Below, one piece after another: positions 1-13,300 of a stretch of 64,000 nucleotides of DNA (position 1 is the stretch's first letter; each line of letters starts with the position of its first letter). Source of the DNA: Phaeosaccion multiseriatum (Eukaryota; Ochrophyta, other classes); NCBI GenBank assembly GCA_965112735.1, contig OZ218953.1, positions 1,860,001-1,924,000 of the forward strand, written 5' to 3'. Position numbers and translations under genes: made by a program. The notes under the pieces are model-generated. The model saw nothing but the letters and a program-made list of their open reading frames with translations, made no database searches and was not told the DNA's origin.

Positions 1-15
1 ACACGCGCTCGGTCC

Positions 16-390
16 TCAGCTTCGCTTGGGAGGCGCAGGTAGATCCTTCATTCCCTTAATGTTAGACCCCCTTCGCCCTCCACCTCCGCCCCCCCCGCCC
101 CCTCCACCCCCTCTCCGTCTTTGTGAGCTGTCGCCCCCTCCGTTTCTTCCTCCCTCTCGCCGCCCACCGACGTTAGAGGCAGCCATCACGACACTAAACA
201 CTATCAAACCGGTCGCACCAAACCAGAAGAAGGACGCTGCTCCAGCTACACCAGCATAAAGGGCAGGCACCTGGAAGCCCGCCAAACCGACCGTCTTGTT
301 CAAAAAGCCGAGGGCCCCTGGGCAGGGCCCCCCTCCTCCTCCACTAGAAGCGCTGTCCTCCACCACGACGCCATTGACGATCCTACTCAT
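16..390 (-). CDS. Small FAM241-like (DUF4605) membrane protein
   Basis: The reading frame starts at the ATG at 390 and runs to a stop at 16-18 (124 codons). The N-terminus [14 protein letters not shown] resembles the conserved start of the FAM241 family (M-x-RI-x-NG-x-IV followed by acidic residues). A Gly-rich linker follows, then a hydrophobic stretch at about residues 38-68 containing [12 protein letters not shown], which fits the family's single C-terminal membrane segment. After SVVMAASN the sequence becomes Gly/Arg-rich low complexity (a poly-G tract near 87-110), so the true 3' end may instead lie beyond an intron whose donor would be near 160-170. FAM241 proteins are uncharacterised endomembrane proteins. 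The frame stays open upstream of 390 but only through a GA repeat, so I chose the ATG at 390. Family assignment is by eye and tentative. Confidence 0.5.
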   Translation of the reverse strand: MSRIVNGVVVEDSASSGGGGGPCPGALGFLNKTVGLAGFQVPALYAGVAGAASFFWFGATGLIVFSVVMAASNVGGRREGGRNGGGDSSQRRRGGGGGGGGGGGGRRGSNIKGMKDLPAPPKRS

Positions 391-755
<365 letters not shown>

Positions 756-2185
756 ATGGCCTGCTGCCTCATCTGCTTCAAGGGAGATCCCGTGCCGGAC
801 AGCAAGTATGGGGAGTACTACGGGAACCCCAACGAGTTCCAGACCGGCATGATGAAGGCGCCTCTCAAGAACCCGCTCTGGTTCCTGGGCGGCTGCCTCT
901 GTTCGTGCTGCTCCCAGTGCTACCTGCGTAAGCGTCTGCTCGAGCAGGACATGACGAAGTACATTTGTTGCCAGGGTTACTTCCGGTGCCCGTGTGGCAA
1001 CTGCTGCACGCCCGGCGAGATGAAAGAGCAAGACTGCCCGACGTGTTGCCTATGTATTGAGAGCTTCTGCTGCTTGAGCTGTGCGGTGGCAGCCAACAGG
1101 ATGTACACGTGAGTTCTCACTGGGGAAATGTGTGGTACGCGACAGGTTGGAAATCGTCGAATGGAGCAAAGAGCTGGAGTAGTATCTTTGGGGGGGAATG
1201 GAAGAGGACTTGTGGGGCTTCCATTCTATCACCCTCTCACTCTGCCCCCCCCCCCCTTCCCCTCTCTCCTTCTCTCTCTCCTTTCTCCCTCTCTCTCTCT
1301 CTCCTTCCCTCTCTCTTCCCCTCTCCTTTCTCCCTCTCTCTCTCTCTAGCATGGACAAGTACCGCCTCGTGCCGGACAAGTGGGACAACCGAATCATCCG
1401 CTTCAACAACTTCTTGCAGGTGCGAACGCGTTGGGGTAAATTAAGCGCCACCTACATTGGTATTAAGTCGAGCCCTATGTTGTGGTATAGGGGTGTGGTC
1501 CCAGTGGTGCTGAAGACCCAAACCCTGTTCCCTTTCCCCTCCCACACTGGTTCTTCATCTCACGTACTTACTTCTCACCTTTCCCTATTGCACGCACTCA
1601 CGCACTCACCCTTCTTCCACCTCCTCTCTTGTTGTTTCTTGTGTGTCTCCTATCCTGCCCAGCTTCTGTCTTGCATCTGCAATATTCTGGCCGCCTTCGA
1701 GCCCAGTTTCAGGGAGGCCGCGCGGATCATTGATATCATCGCTGAGATCGTCTTCTACACGACGGTAAGTGAGGAAGGGAGGGGTGGGGGGGTGGGTATG
1801 TGCTGTGCTGACTATAGAGTAGGACAGTAGGATAGATAGAACCTCTTCCTCCCTCCTTGGCGCTGCTGCTGTGTGTACCCGGGAGGACGGACAAGGGTGG
1901 AACGAAGGAAGGCAATTCGCACACACTTGTACACTTGTCGGGTGTGTGGGGCCTCGATCGTCTTTCCCATGCTTCTTCTGCCCCTGCCGCCTCTTGTGCT
2001 GTATCTGTAGCTCACCAAGATCCCGTCCTCTCCTTCCTCCCCCTTCTCCATCCTTACTCCTTTGGCCATGTGTGTGTGTGTGTGTGTGCACCTGTCAGGT
2101 TGGGTGCATGACCGCCCAAGTCGTGACAGAACTCGACTACCAGGAAGCCATTGCGCCCAAGGCGGCCGAGATGGTCCGCACCTAA
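756..2185 (+). CDS. Conserved cysteine-rich small protein, 4 exons
   Basis: Exons 756-1108, 1350-1419, 1663-1764 and 2099-2185 join in phase to a 203-aa protein starting MACCLICFKGDPVPDS. All three introns are GT-AG with polypyrimidine tracts. The first 120 residues carry more than 20 cysteines in CC, CxxC and CPCGNCC clusters, which suggests metal binding, heavy S-acylation or disulphides. The second half (DKYRLVPDKWDNRIIRFNNFLQ region, then an amphipathic helical segment ending EIVFYTT) has few cysteines. The Cys pattern is reminiscent of, but not clearly the same as, PLAC8-type cysteine-rich membrane proteins. I do not recognise the family with certainty and assign no function. The ATG at 756 is in the context acaaccATGG, a good start. 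Confidence 0.85.
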
Positions 2186-3653
2186 GCAAGGTCGGAGAGC
2201 GGCGCGCGCACACACACACACGCCCACGCGCACGCATACGCGCACACTATAGAGCCATCGATGGGGCGGTGCAATCTTTTTTTTGTCGCCAGCAGTCTGG
2301 TCTGGTCCGTCACAGGGAACTCAAGACACGCGGGGGGGGGGGGGGGGTGGGGATGGCAGCTCAATTGAAGGGACCTTGGAAGCATTGGCATGGGCGAGAG
2401 GAGGAGGGGGGGGGCATTCTTGTGTCTTTCACGAAAGGCATCAAGGAGACGAGGCGTCGCAGCGGCTCGGGCGGAGCGGGTTGGGATCGGGGGGAGGGCG
2501 ATCAATATATAACAGCCGTCGGCGTGTGTGTGTGAGTATGTGTGGAGATGCGGAGGGAGCTGAAGGGAGCTGGAGGAAGCTGAAGGGGATTTTCGTTAGA
2601 GAGGCTCGGGGAGGCTCGAGAGAGGGGGTAAGAAGAGGCCGTGGGCAGACATGCTTGGGTAGGCGGGGCGGGGCGGTGGCATGCGCTGCAAGCCCTTGAC
2701 TTCCTGGCGGGAGGGAGCCTGGAGCCTCGGAGATAGCGAGTGCGTGCGCTGAGAGCAGCAACGTGCGGTATATTCCGCCGGCCGTTTCCGAAACTGTCCA
2801 CGGGAGAGAGAGCGCGACACGGAGTGTAGTAACAGAGAGGAGCGAGAAAGAAGCGGGGACGGATGGATCCTCTGTCCGGGGGGAGGGGAGGGGAGGGATT
2901 ACCTTGTAAGGTGTTTTTGTTGTTCGTGGAAGGGGATCGATACACAGGTGGGTGGGAGGGCAGAAAAGGGAAAGGATGCCAGAGAGAGTTGACGCTCGAA
3001 GTATTGTCATATACCGTATAGTATAGTATACGTACATGTAAGGCAAGTTTTGCTGAATTGCGGAAGAGCCCTCCACTCCGTTCGAGCCTTGAGGGGGGGA
3101 GGGGGGGGGTTTGTAAGTCTAAAGTCCTGGGTAGCAAAGGAGCTTACGTACCACCTTTGCAAAGGAGAGACAAAAGAAAAGTGGGACCCACAACCACACT
3201 CTCACATACAAGAGGCGGCGTTTGGCCCCCATATGTGTTTACATTTCAAATCCTCTCTCTCATTGCAGTACCCTCTTTCCTCCATTCCTGTGTAATCTAT
3301 GCTTTTGCTCTTGCTGTATCAGAGCATTTCTGTGCTCGCTTGGGCCACGGGCGGACAAGAGAAGACAGCAGGAGAAAGGCTTTCTTTCTCGTCTCTGTCT
3401 GTCTCTCTCTCTCTGTGTGTGTGTTGTGTGTGTGTGTGTGTGTGCCTGCGTGCACATGCACCCATTCATGAAACTTGGAGCTTACAGGCAAGTGCCCTCC
3501 TCTGCTGCAATTCCTCCTCTCGTCATCAACGCAAGTGGTTAAGGCCCACGAGCCCTCGAGATGGAGACATCCCTCCCTTGTCAGCAGGTCAGGGGCAAAG
3601 CAAAGCCTGGCGCTTGCCCTGTTCTCTCTCTCCTCCCCCCCCCATTCGTTGCT
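2186..3653. other. Convergent intergenic region, no gene seen
   Basis: About 1.5 kb between the 3' ends of the cysteine-rich gene (+) and the small membrane-protein gene (-). It holds both 3' UTRs, a G-run near 2332-2347, short CA/GT tracts (2210-2225, 3415-3445) and an AT-richer patch near 3000-3040. Open frames here are low complexity and I could not join them into a plausible protein. Confidence 0.6.
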
Positions 3654-4425
3654 TTATGCCCTCTTCCTGGTCTTTTGTCGCATCTTCTCCTGCTTCTTCC
3701 TGCTGAGCTTCTTTTCTGGTCCAATTGGTTTGAGTTTCAGCATTCTCTGGGCCCTTATCACAAAAACCACCATAGCAAGAAGAAGGAGAAGAAGAAAGAT
3801 GACGACCCCGTACAGAGCTTCTTGCCTTCCCTCCACAGAGGGCGCTGCCTGTCCATTGCCATCGCCCTCCGTCCCGCCTGCAGCCTTCTGTCCCTGGGCG
3901 TCCGCAGCAGATGCGGTCTGTTGAGCTATGTCACCTGCGCGTGCGTGCGTGCGGGAGGGCCCAACATTTGGCTGGGGTTAGCAAAAACTGGCCACACATG
4001 TTGAGCGTGCAAATCACATCTCCTTCTCGCTGGAGTTTCCCTCCATACCAGTAACAAGTCACCTGCGAGCCTTTGGCTGAGTCCAGCCATTTCTTCTGCG
4101 CAGGAAGCCGACAGTCCCATGGAATCGAACGATGTTCCGCCCTTTACTGCCTTGACCTCTTCTCGGCACTCTGGGGAGAGGCTCTCCATTTCTTTTGACA
4201 CCTTCGCACTCCTGTTTGGCACGTTCACAAGGGTTTATGGGTGAGGGGGAGGAGGAGGAAGAGAGGGTGGGAGGATGGGAAGGGAGGAAGATGGGGAGGG
4301 GGAGCAGGAAGAGAGGAAGAAGGAAGGAAGAAAGGAAAGAGATTTTTCTCATTCATCCTCCAAGGAGAATACAAATTAACTTACAAGTTGGGTTTCCCAT
4401 CTTCGCCTTCCGTCTGAGCCGCCAT
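3654..4425 (-). CDS. Small single-pass, tail-anchored-like membrane protein, 3 exons
   Basis: Exon 1 is 4385-4425, exon 2 4063-4211 and exon 3 3654-3934 (all minus strand). They join in phase to 156 aa. The first exon is only 41 nt and ends at a perfect GTAAGT donor; phases 2 and 1 match at both junctions. The protein has no N-terminal signal peptide. It has two lone cysteines in LSPECREEV and SASCAEEM (about residues 29 and 51), a low-complexity Ala/Gly/Gln linker, one strong membrane helix at about 105-124 (FLLLLLLAMVVFVI), and a very basic tail ending RKKQEKMRQKTRKRA. This layout suggests a tail-anchored-like protein of the ER or another endomembrane. The PECREEV motif is faintly like Golgi GLG1 cysteine-rich repeats, but one partial match is not enough to assign the family. 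Function unknown. It is transcribed away from the ABCC transporter. Confidence 0.75.
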
Positions 4426-4607
4426 TGAAGCAACGATTAATAGCGAGGAAGATAATATATTACACCCTTAAGCGAGGAAGAGACGGTGGAGAGAAAAAAG
4501 AGAACATTTTTGGCACCTAGACAGTTGGTTCTCCGCGAGGTTTTTTGCCTGTGTTTCATTCTTCTTGTTGCTTTTTCTCTTCAGCCACCCCATGCTTGGG
4601 AGAAGAC
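4426..4607. promoter_or_regulatory. 182-bp divergent promoter region
   Basis: Only 182 bp separate the ATG of the small membrane protein (-) from that of the ABCC transporter (+). The spacer is AT-richer than its surroundings (ataatatatt near 4450) and is likely a bidirectional promoter. Inferred from spacing. Confidence 0.5.
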
Positions 4608-6763
4608 ATGGGTTTTCTTGCAGCGTCTTCGGTGGAGTGGTATCTTCCCTTCTCCTACACAGTCATTGTTGCAGTCGCATCCAGTGTGACCTTGCTCAAG
4701 AGAAGGAACCGGCACCAACTGTTTGACAAAGGCCAACAGCCCGCCAAATCCGCCGTGAGCGAGGAGGGCTCCCTTAATGTCCCTCTCTTATCTGAGGAGC
4801 ATCGCGGGAGAGGAGAAGGGAGGGAGGATGCTGATACCGTATCGCGGGGGCCCTATGCCGGAGACGGCGGCGGAGGCGTCGTGCACCGCCCTCGGTACAG
4901 CGTCACCGACCCCTCGGTGCTCTGGCTGCTGCTCGTGTGCTGCCTCTTGCAGACCGGCTACCACACCATCAACACCATCGTGCTGATGGTTCGGGCGCAC
5001 CATTTGACACTCCATAGCGTGTTTGAGGAGGGCCGAATCGTGACCAATCTCTTCCTTGCGATGACGTGGGGCTTACTCGGTGTTGTTGTCAATCTCGACT
5101 TCTGGTCCAAGGCGCACCCCTTGTCCCCCGTCAAGAGCACCGGAGGGTGGACAAAGGAAGGAGAGAGGGTCGGGCGTATCATGAAGAGGAAGATGTGGTG
5201 GCTCCTTTGGCCAAGCTTTAATCTCATCCTCATCACTTCCTTGAGCACATTCCTACGGGACACGCCGAGCTTGTGGAGCAGGAGCTTTACGCTGTGGATG
5301 CACGACGATAAGTTTTGGAGTCTTCTCGTCACGATTCTTGCGTGGATAGGTGCTGGTAAGTGGGTGGACGTGAGGGCAGTTGTGTGTTTGTATGGCCTCC
5401 CCCCTTCTCTGAAAAGCTCTCGTTTCCCCCCCCCCTATTCTTCAATTCAGTGCCTTCCTCGGTTCCGGGTACTTTAGTATTCGTGGCGACCTTGAGTCTC
5501 GTCTCTCCTGACGCCTCTGATACTTAATAGCGGGGCTGGGTACGGCGGACTGCTTTTTGTTAACCTCTGCTCTCCTCCCCCGTCCCCACACATCATGCCC
5601 ATTTCGATACTACTGCTCTCCACAGGTTTCGCTGCCGCTGTGGGATCCTCCGTCATCCCTTGCCATGAGTATCCCAACGAGGAGTTCACGTGTGGCCTCG
5701 TCAATGCGACCCTGTTCGGTTGGTTCTCCAAGTATATCGACTTGGCCCAGACCAAGCAACTCGACCTCGACGATGGTACGTGAGAGGGAGGAAAGGAGAG
5801 ATGGGGGAGACAGGGGCAGAGGGAGGGGGGTGGTACTACGCCCATGTCTGCCCTGTGCGAACCCTTTCCCCCCCCTCCGCTCTCTGTCTCCACTCTCTCG
5901 CTGCTCCCGTCGATAACCCCCCCCCCCCCTCCCCCTCCACCCCCTCCTCCTCCTCCTCCGCCCCCCCCCCCCCCCTATCGGTCGTGGAGCGCAGTCCCTG
6001 TCCTCGTGGACTCCGACACCGCAGCCTACACATGGAAGAAATTCAAATCCATGTCCGGCAAGAGCGGCCTTGCTCGACTCTGCTCCATCTTGTGCTGCTG
6101 CTGCCGCCTCCGCCGGAAGGGAAGACAAGGCGGCGCCACCAACGATGCCAATAAGGGCAGTATCAATACACACCACGAGGAGGAGGGCAAGGAGGAGGAG
6201 GAGGAGGAGGAGCCAAAGGAGTCCTCCAAACAGCCCAAGAAGAAAGTGCCCCTCTTGTGGAAGCTTTACCGCCTCGTCCGCCCCATGTTCTACGTGCAGG
6301 CCTTGTGCCAGATCCTGGCCATCGTGTTGGAGTTTGTGCCTTCCTTGGCCCTGCAGAACATTGTCAACTTTTTGCAGAACTACCGCCCGTCCTCAGCAGG
6401 AGGAGGCGGAGGAGGAGGAGGAGGAGGAATCAGTTCAGCCACGGTGTTTTGGGTGGTCTTGCTCTTTGTGGGCCCGGTGGCTCAGGTGAGGAGGGAGGGG
6501 AGGGGACTGTCGCTGCAGCGACCGGGGGCTGTTGTGTCTTTCCCTTTGCTCACAGACTCGGTGTTCGTCCTTCCTGCCTGTCTGTCTGCCTGTTGTCGCT
6601 CGGCCCCTCCTGGGGAATGGAATGACTGCACGACTGCGCTTTTCTCTCTCTGGGCATTCTCTCTCTCTGCCTTTCTCTCCCGCTCTCTCGCCCTCCCCCC
6701 TCTCTCATACACACATGTACACACGCGCTCTCTCGCTCTCTCTCCCTCCCCCGCCCACCCTCC

Positions 6764-6795
<32 letters not shown>

Positions 6796-8689
6796 ACAAA
6801 TGTAGGGCATCTGCGACGGTCGTCAGTTCCATCTCGGCCGACGCATCGGCTGCCGTGTGAGGGCCGCTTTGGTCGGCTCTGTGTTCCGCAAGATGCTCAG
6901 GATGGACATGGCAAGGGCGGACTTCAACGCGGGGGAGCTGACGAACCTCATGAGTGTTGATGCGCAGGTGAGCAAGTGAGGAGGGGTGGGTGGGGGTGAG
7001 GGGGGTGGGTGGGGGGGGGGGGTTAGTGGGGAGGGGCAGGAGTGGGGGGGTGAGGGGTGAGGGGCAGGGGGTAGGGGGGGAGGGGGGAGTGGCCGGTGCG
7101 GGGATGAGGGGGGGGGGGGGGGCTGTAGGGGAGGGGGGGCGGGTGCCAGTGAGTGTTGAGGTGGCTCCTCACCTCTGGCAGCCCTCCATCGGTAGGACTG
7201 AATAGAAAGGAGAAGTCCTCGTGTATGTGACTGTCTGTCTGTCTCACTCACTCACTCACTCACTCACTCGTCCACTCACTGCTGCTGCCTCTCTTTCCCT
7301 CCCCATATGCCTCTCAGATGGTGCTTGACTACTCCAGCTACGTCCACTTCATCTGGACCACGCTTCTCCAGGTGTGTGGGTATACATACCGTGCGTGGCT
7401 ACCGCAGGCACAAATCATTGCACTGTTGCATCACTGCACCATCTCGACGGCTGTGGCCGTCTCTCTTTAACTGTTGCTACGAACTCACTTGCGCCCACCT
7501 CTTGCGTACTGCATACAAGTACTCACTATTCCTCCTCCTCCTCCTCCTCCTCCTCCTCCTCCTCCTCCTCCTCCTCCTCCTCCTCCTCCTCCTCCTCGTC
7601 CTCGTCCGCCTCCATCTCCTCCAAGGTGTTTGCCACCGTAGGCCTTCTCTTCTACGTGCTGGGCCCCTCCGCCGCAGGGGGCGTGCTGTTTATGCTGCTG
7701 TCCGTACCCCTTGGCAAGTGGACAACCTCAAAGACTCATACGTTTCAGAAGGCCTTGATGAAGCACAAGGATGCTCGCATGAGCATCGTGTCTGAAGTCA
7801 TGCAGGGCATTCGCATCATCAAGCTGTTCGCTTGGGAGGTGAGGAGGGGAGGGAGGGAAGGAGGGGGGGAGGGGAGGGGAAGGGAGGGAGAGAGAGGGGA
7901 GGGGAGGGAGAGAGAGGGGAAGGGAGAGAGAGGGGAAGGGAGAGAGAGAGGGGAGGGGAGGGAGGAAGAAAAGCTCTTATGTACCTTTTGCTCACGATTG
8001 CTCAAGGCCAAAACATGTCCCTCCCTCCCCCTCCCCCATGTGCTTCTACTCTCTCTTCTCACGCCATACGACTCTACGTGGTCGTTGTCGTGTCGGTCGG
8101 TTGTCATCTGTGAACCACGAATCACCACCACCGGGATTGCCACACACAGGACTCCTTCCGAGAGCGCATCCGCAAGGCCCGCCTCACTGAAATGAAGAGT
8201 CTGCGGCAGTTCATGATCATGCTGGTAAGGGAAAGGAAACAGGAATCACCTAAGAACTACGTATGTTTGTATGTGTGTGTGCGTGTTTTTGAGTTTGATT
8301 TTGCACTCTCAGGTCTTGGAGAGGATATCATAGGTAGCGCCGAAGGTCCATGTCCCTGCCTTTCTCCACGCACTCAATCACCTACAAACAACCACCCACC
8401 AACACCCACCCAAATCACTCACACCCACACCCACCAACACCCACCCAATCACTCACACCCACACCCACCCACCTACCCATGCACCTGCACTACAACCCGG
8501 CCACACCCACTTGACCAGGCGGGCGTGCAAGTGCAGTGGAACAGTACCACAACCCTGGTGGGGCTGTGCACCTTCATCTTCCACACGCGTGTGTTGGGAA
8601 AGACGCTGACGGCCAGTCAGGGCTTCACCGCGCTCTCTCTATTTGGCATTCTCAACTTCCCGCTGGTACGAAATATAAAGAAACGAGAG

Positions 8690-8739
<50 letters not shown>

Positions 8740-9236
8740 AGAAGGGGTAGAGAAGGGACCCAGAGGGAGGGCGGGAGGGGGCGGGGGGGGCTAAGGGGGT
8801 TGCCATGATTGGGCATGATTGGGGGGGGGGGAGGAATGGCATAACACAGCTCAAAGTTCTCTGGTTCTCTCCTGCTTTCCTGACGAGCTCTCCTGCACCC
8901 GAGTGCATGAATGAATGGGACGAATTGTGTGGTCTCTGTTGTCTCTGCTCATCTCATGCTGTCGATGTCTGTCAATGGTCCCCCTTTCCCTTCTGCGACG
9001 GCCTCTTGGGCCTTGTGATGTGTTGATCTGTCACTCTGTTCCATACACGTTGATGATGTGTCCATCTGTTGATCTATTCATGTGTTGATGTTGAGCAGGT
9101 GGTACTTCCCGACGTCGTCAACTTCTACCTTGCGGTACGTAATTCTGCACACACGTACCGTTCGGAGGGAGAGATTTGCGAGGAGGGGGCAGAGTGAAAT
9201 AGAATGGAGCGCAGCACTTATCATGCACAGACAAGC

Positions 9237-9278
<42 letters not shown>

Positions 9279-9390
9279 GACCTAAGAACGAGCGAAGGAA
9301 GGCGAGCAAGCGTCACAATTGTGTGTCTGACGGCCTTCCGTCCGCCCCACGTCCGCTCCCCAACTCCCCCCCCCCCCTCTCTCTCTCTCT

Positions 9391-9426
<36 letters not shown>

Positions 9427-9463
9427 CTCTCTCTCTCTCTCTCTTTCCTCTCTCGCTCTTTCC

Positions 9464-9495
<32 letters not shown>

Positions 9496-11136
9496 TTTCT
9501 CTCTTTCTCTCTTTCCTCTCTCTCTCTCTTTCCCCTCTCTCTCTCTCCCTCTTTCTCTCATTCTCTCTTCCGTCCTCCCTCCGTCCCTCCCCCCTTAGGC
9601 CCGAGTGAGTCTGACGCGTATTGAAGAGTTCTTAGCACGGGGGGAGCTCGAGGGGCTCGCAGCCAACGGAGACGAGGACTTCGCACAGCAAGAGGAGGCA
9701 TATGGAAATGGGAGTGGCAATGGCAAAGCCTATTTTGGGGGCGAAGGAGGTCTTGCTGGTGGTGCCGGTTTGCTGCCGGGGAGCATTCGCGTTGTGGACG
9801 GCTGCTTCCAGTGGCACAAGGCAGCCAAGAAGGAGGAAGAAGGGGGGCAGGAGGGCAACAAGAAGGAGGAGGAGGAGCTCGCGGAGCTGGAGAAGCGCGA
9901 GGATGATGATGATGATGATGATGGCAGTGATGATGCCGATACCAAACCCCTGATTGTGAGCAGCAGCAACAGCAACAGCAGCACCGGTACCTCCATCGCA
10001 AGTGGAGCCAACTCCGAAGCGAGTGGGAGTGAGTGGGGCGATAATGGCCCCACCCTCTCCGCCATTAACTTTGAGGTCCGCCCCGGCCAGCTCGTTTGTG
10101 TGTACGGCCCCACGGGCTGCGGCAAGAGCAGCCTGCTCATGGCCTTGCTGGGGGAGATTCCTCGCCTCTCTGGACAGGTGAGCGCACTGGACCCGTCCTT
10201 GCTTACGTCACCCTTATATGTGACGTTTCTCACTTACTTACCGGACCCTTATGTGACCCTTATGTGACCCTTACGTATATCACCCACCAGGTGGCCATGG
10301 CAGGCACTGTGGCCTATTGTGGACAGAAGGCGTGGATGCTCAATGCGACCGTGAAGGACAACATCCTCTTCGGCACCCCCATGGACGAGCAGCGCTACCT
10401 CTCATGCATTTCTGCCTGTGCCCTACAGAGCGACTTGGACCTGCTGGAGGGAGGGGACATGTGTGAGATTGGAGAAAAGGGCATCAATCTGTCGGGTGGT
10501 CAGCAGCAGAGAATCAGCCTCGCCCGCGCACTGTACGCAGACGCAGACGTGTACCTGCTGGACGATGTGCTGTCTGCTGTGGATGCGCATGTGGGTGAGG
10601 AAATCTTCCGCCGCTGCATCCGGCAGGAGCTTGTGGGAAGGGGCAAGACCGTGGTGCTGGTCTCGCATCAGATCCCCATGACCGCTCGAGTGGCGGATAT
10701 GGTTGTGGTCATGCACACGGACGGGACGTTCTCGGAGGTGGACCACCCGAAGGACCTGCTCTCGGACTCCGGCTCGAGGCTGTACGAGCTTGTCGACAAG
10801 ACGGGAGGAAGGGAGAGAATCATGCGCCAAAAGAGTGACGAACACTTGCTTGGAGAGGGAGAGGGAGAGGGAAAAGACGACCAAAAGTTGGGTAGCCCTG
10901 ACGTCACCACCAAGAAGCAGCCCCCCAAGGAGGCCCAGCAGTTGGTCAAGGCGGAGGAGCGTGCCCGCGGGTCGGCGGGTCTCCGAGTCTACATTTCGTA
11001 CTGCAAGGCGTGCGGCGGTCTCGGGGCCTTTCTGGTGCCGTTTTTGCTGCTCCTCGCCTCCTACAATGGGCTACAGTTTGCGCAGAATCTACTGCTCACC
11101 AAATGGGGTGCGTGTTCGTGTATGCTGTGTGTGTGC

Positions 11137-11186
<50 letters not shown>

Positions 11187-13264
11187 ACCCACTCTTGCCC
11201 ACCCATTACACCCCTTCCCTTCCCTTCCCCACGCAGTGGACAAGCTGGAGAGCGGCGAGGACGACACGTTCTGGATGTGGCTTTACATCGCCATATCCCT
11301 CGGCCTCCTCGCCGCCATCTTCACTCGCTGTGTGTTCCAGAGCTTCGCAAGTCTTAGGGCGAGCGTCTCCATTCACGACAGGATGACCGATAGGTGGGTA
11401 GCTGGGTAGGCGGGTGCGTGGGTGCATCGGTGGACTTGGTATGTGTTGTGATGTGTGTATGTGTATGTGTCTCTCACTCCTCTCTTGCTCTCGCTCGCCC
11501 TCTCACGCTCCAGTCCTCTCTCTCTCTCACTCGCTTACTCCCACTCTTCTTCTCTCTCTCTCTCTGTCCAAACTCAAAAAGAGTCCTTCGCGCTCCACTG
11601 AGCTGGTTCGAGACCACACCGCTTGGCCGCATCTTCAACCGATTCAGCTCCGACATCTACGAGGTAAGCACTTGCGTATCACTTACGTATCTATGAGGCA
11701 AGAGAAGATGGCAGCCCCCCCCCCCCCCCCCACCCCAGCCTTACCACCTCTCCTCTACCCCCCTCATCAGATCGACAAGGACTTAATGGAGGCCTTCTCC
11801 AGTGTTCTCTCTGCAGTCTTCACGGCCGTTTCTGTGGTTGTGGTGGTTAGCTACACCATCCCCTGGCTCATCATCTTCCTCATCCCAATCTCGGCTCTCG
11901 GGTACTGGATTGGCGTGCGATACTTGAACTGCAGTAGAGAGCTAAAGCGGCTGGACAGTGTCTCCAAGAGTCCGATGTATGCCCACTTCACGGAGAGTGT
12001 CATGGGCGTGCAGACCATTCGGGCTTATCGGGCACAAGATCGGTTCATTCAGGAGAGCTGCAAGCGGGTGGATGCGTGCAGTAGGGCCCATTTGTATCTG
12101 TGGGTGTCGAACCGCTGGTGAGTGAGTGACTTGTGGTGTAGTGGATGGGTGGGGGAGGGGAGGAGAAGGGAGGGGAGGGGAGGAGAGGGAGGGGAGGGGA
12201 GGGAGGGAGGGGAGGGAGGGAGGGAGGGAGGGAGGGAGGGATACCGAATCTCACCCCCTCACTCCTCCCTCCCCTCCCTGCACACATACCTGCGCCCGCT
12301 TTCCATGATGCACCTTTTAGACGTGTGAACGACTCGCTCGTTCCCCTCCTTGGGCCTCTTCTCCCCCCCCCCCCCACACTCTTCGTCTCCTTCACTGTAA
12401 TGCCTGCCCTCACCTCGCTGCCTCCCGCTCTCCCACCGCCCACACCATCCCCCAGCCCCTGCGACAAACTCTCTTCCCCTGAACTCATTCGCTTCTCTGC
12501 ACTGCGCTGCTGCACCCCACGCACGCACGCACTCACTCACTCACTCACTCACTCACTCACTCACGCACTCACAGGTTCAACCTTCGCATCCAGATCGTTG
12601 GGGCTTTTGTGGGCGTCCTTGCCGGTAAGTCAACTCTCCAACTCTTGTCTTCTCTTCTCCTCTCCCTTCCTCTCCTCTCCCCTCCTCCCGAAGCCACTTC
12701 CTTTAACCTCGCTTGAAAACGTCTCCCCCATCCCCCCACCCGCATGATCGATCCGCATGATGCCCATCTGTTGCCATCCACTGCCATCCCCTGCCATCCC
12801 CTGCCATCCCCCCCCCCCCCCATCCCCCTCATTGACTTACTCACAGGCGCCTTCCTGGTGTGGTGGGGCAAGGACAATGTCGAGCCCGCTGTGGCCGGTC
12901 TGTCTCTGCTCTACGCTCTGCAGTTCACAAACTCGCTCAAGGTGAGCTTCACTTTTTCCTTCCTTCGTTTTCCTCTTTCCTTCCTTCCTTCCTTCCTTCC
13001 TTCCTTCCCTCATTCCTCCCCTCCCTCCTCACCTCCCCTCCCCCTCCCTCCCTCCCTCCCTCCCTCCCTCCCTCCCTCCCTCCCCTCCTCTCCTGCAGTT
13101 CGTGGTGCGGCAGCAGGCCCAACTGGAGATGCAAATGAACAGCGTCGAGCGCACCGACGAGTACCTCAACGTACCGCAGGAGAAACCCTTCGCCAGCTCC
13201 AACCCCCCTCCCCCCACCTGGCCGTCGCAGGGCAAGATTGAGGTCAAGGGCCTCTCGCTGCAGG

Positions 13265-13300
<36 letters not shown>

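Noticed and set aside
2441-3137. Two overlapping minus-strand frames of 211 codons
   Set aside because: Pro/Ser/Arg low complexity from GA/GGG-rich sequence, with no recognisable domain or matching splice sites.
10541-10600. NBD1 of the ABCC transporter lacking the catalytic Glu (LLDDVLS)
   Set aside because: Asp at this place is the normal state of NBD1 in ABCC proteins, so it is not a degenerate site here.
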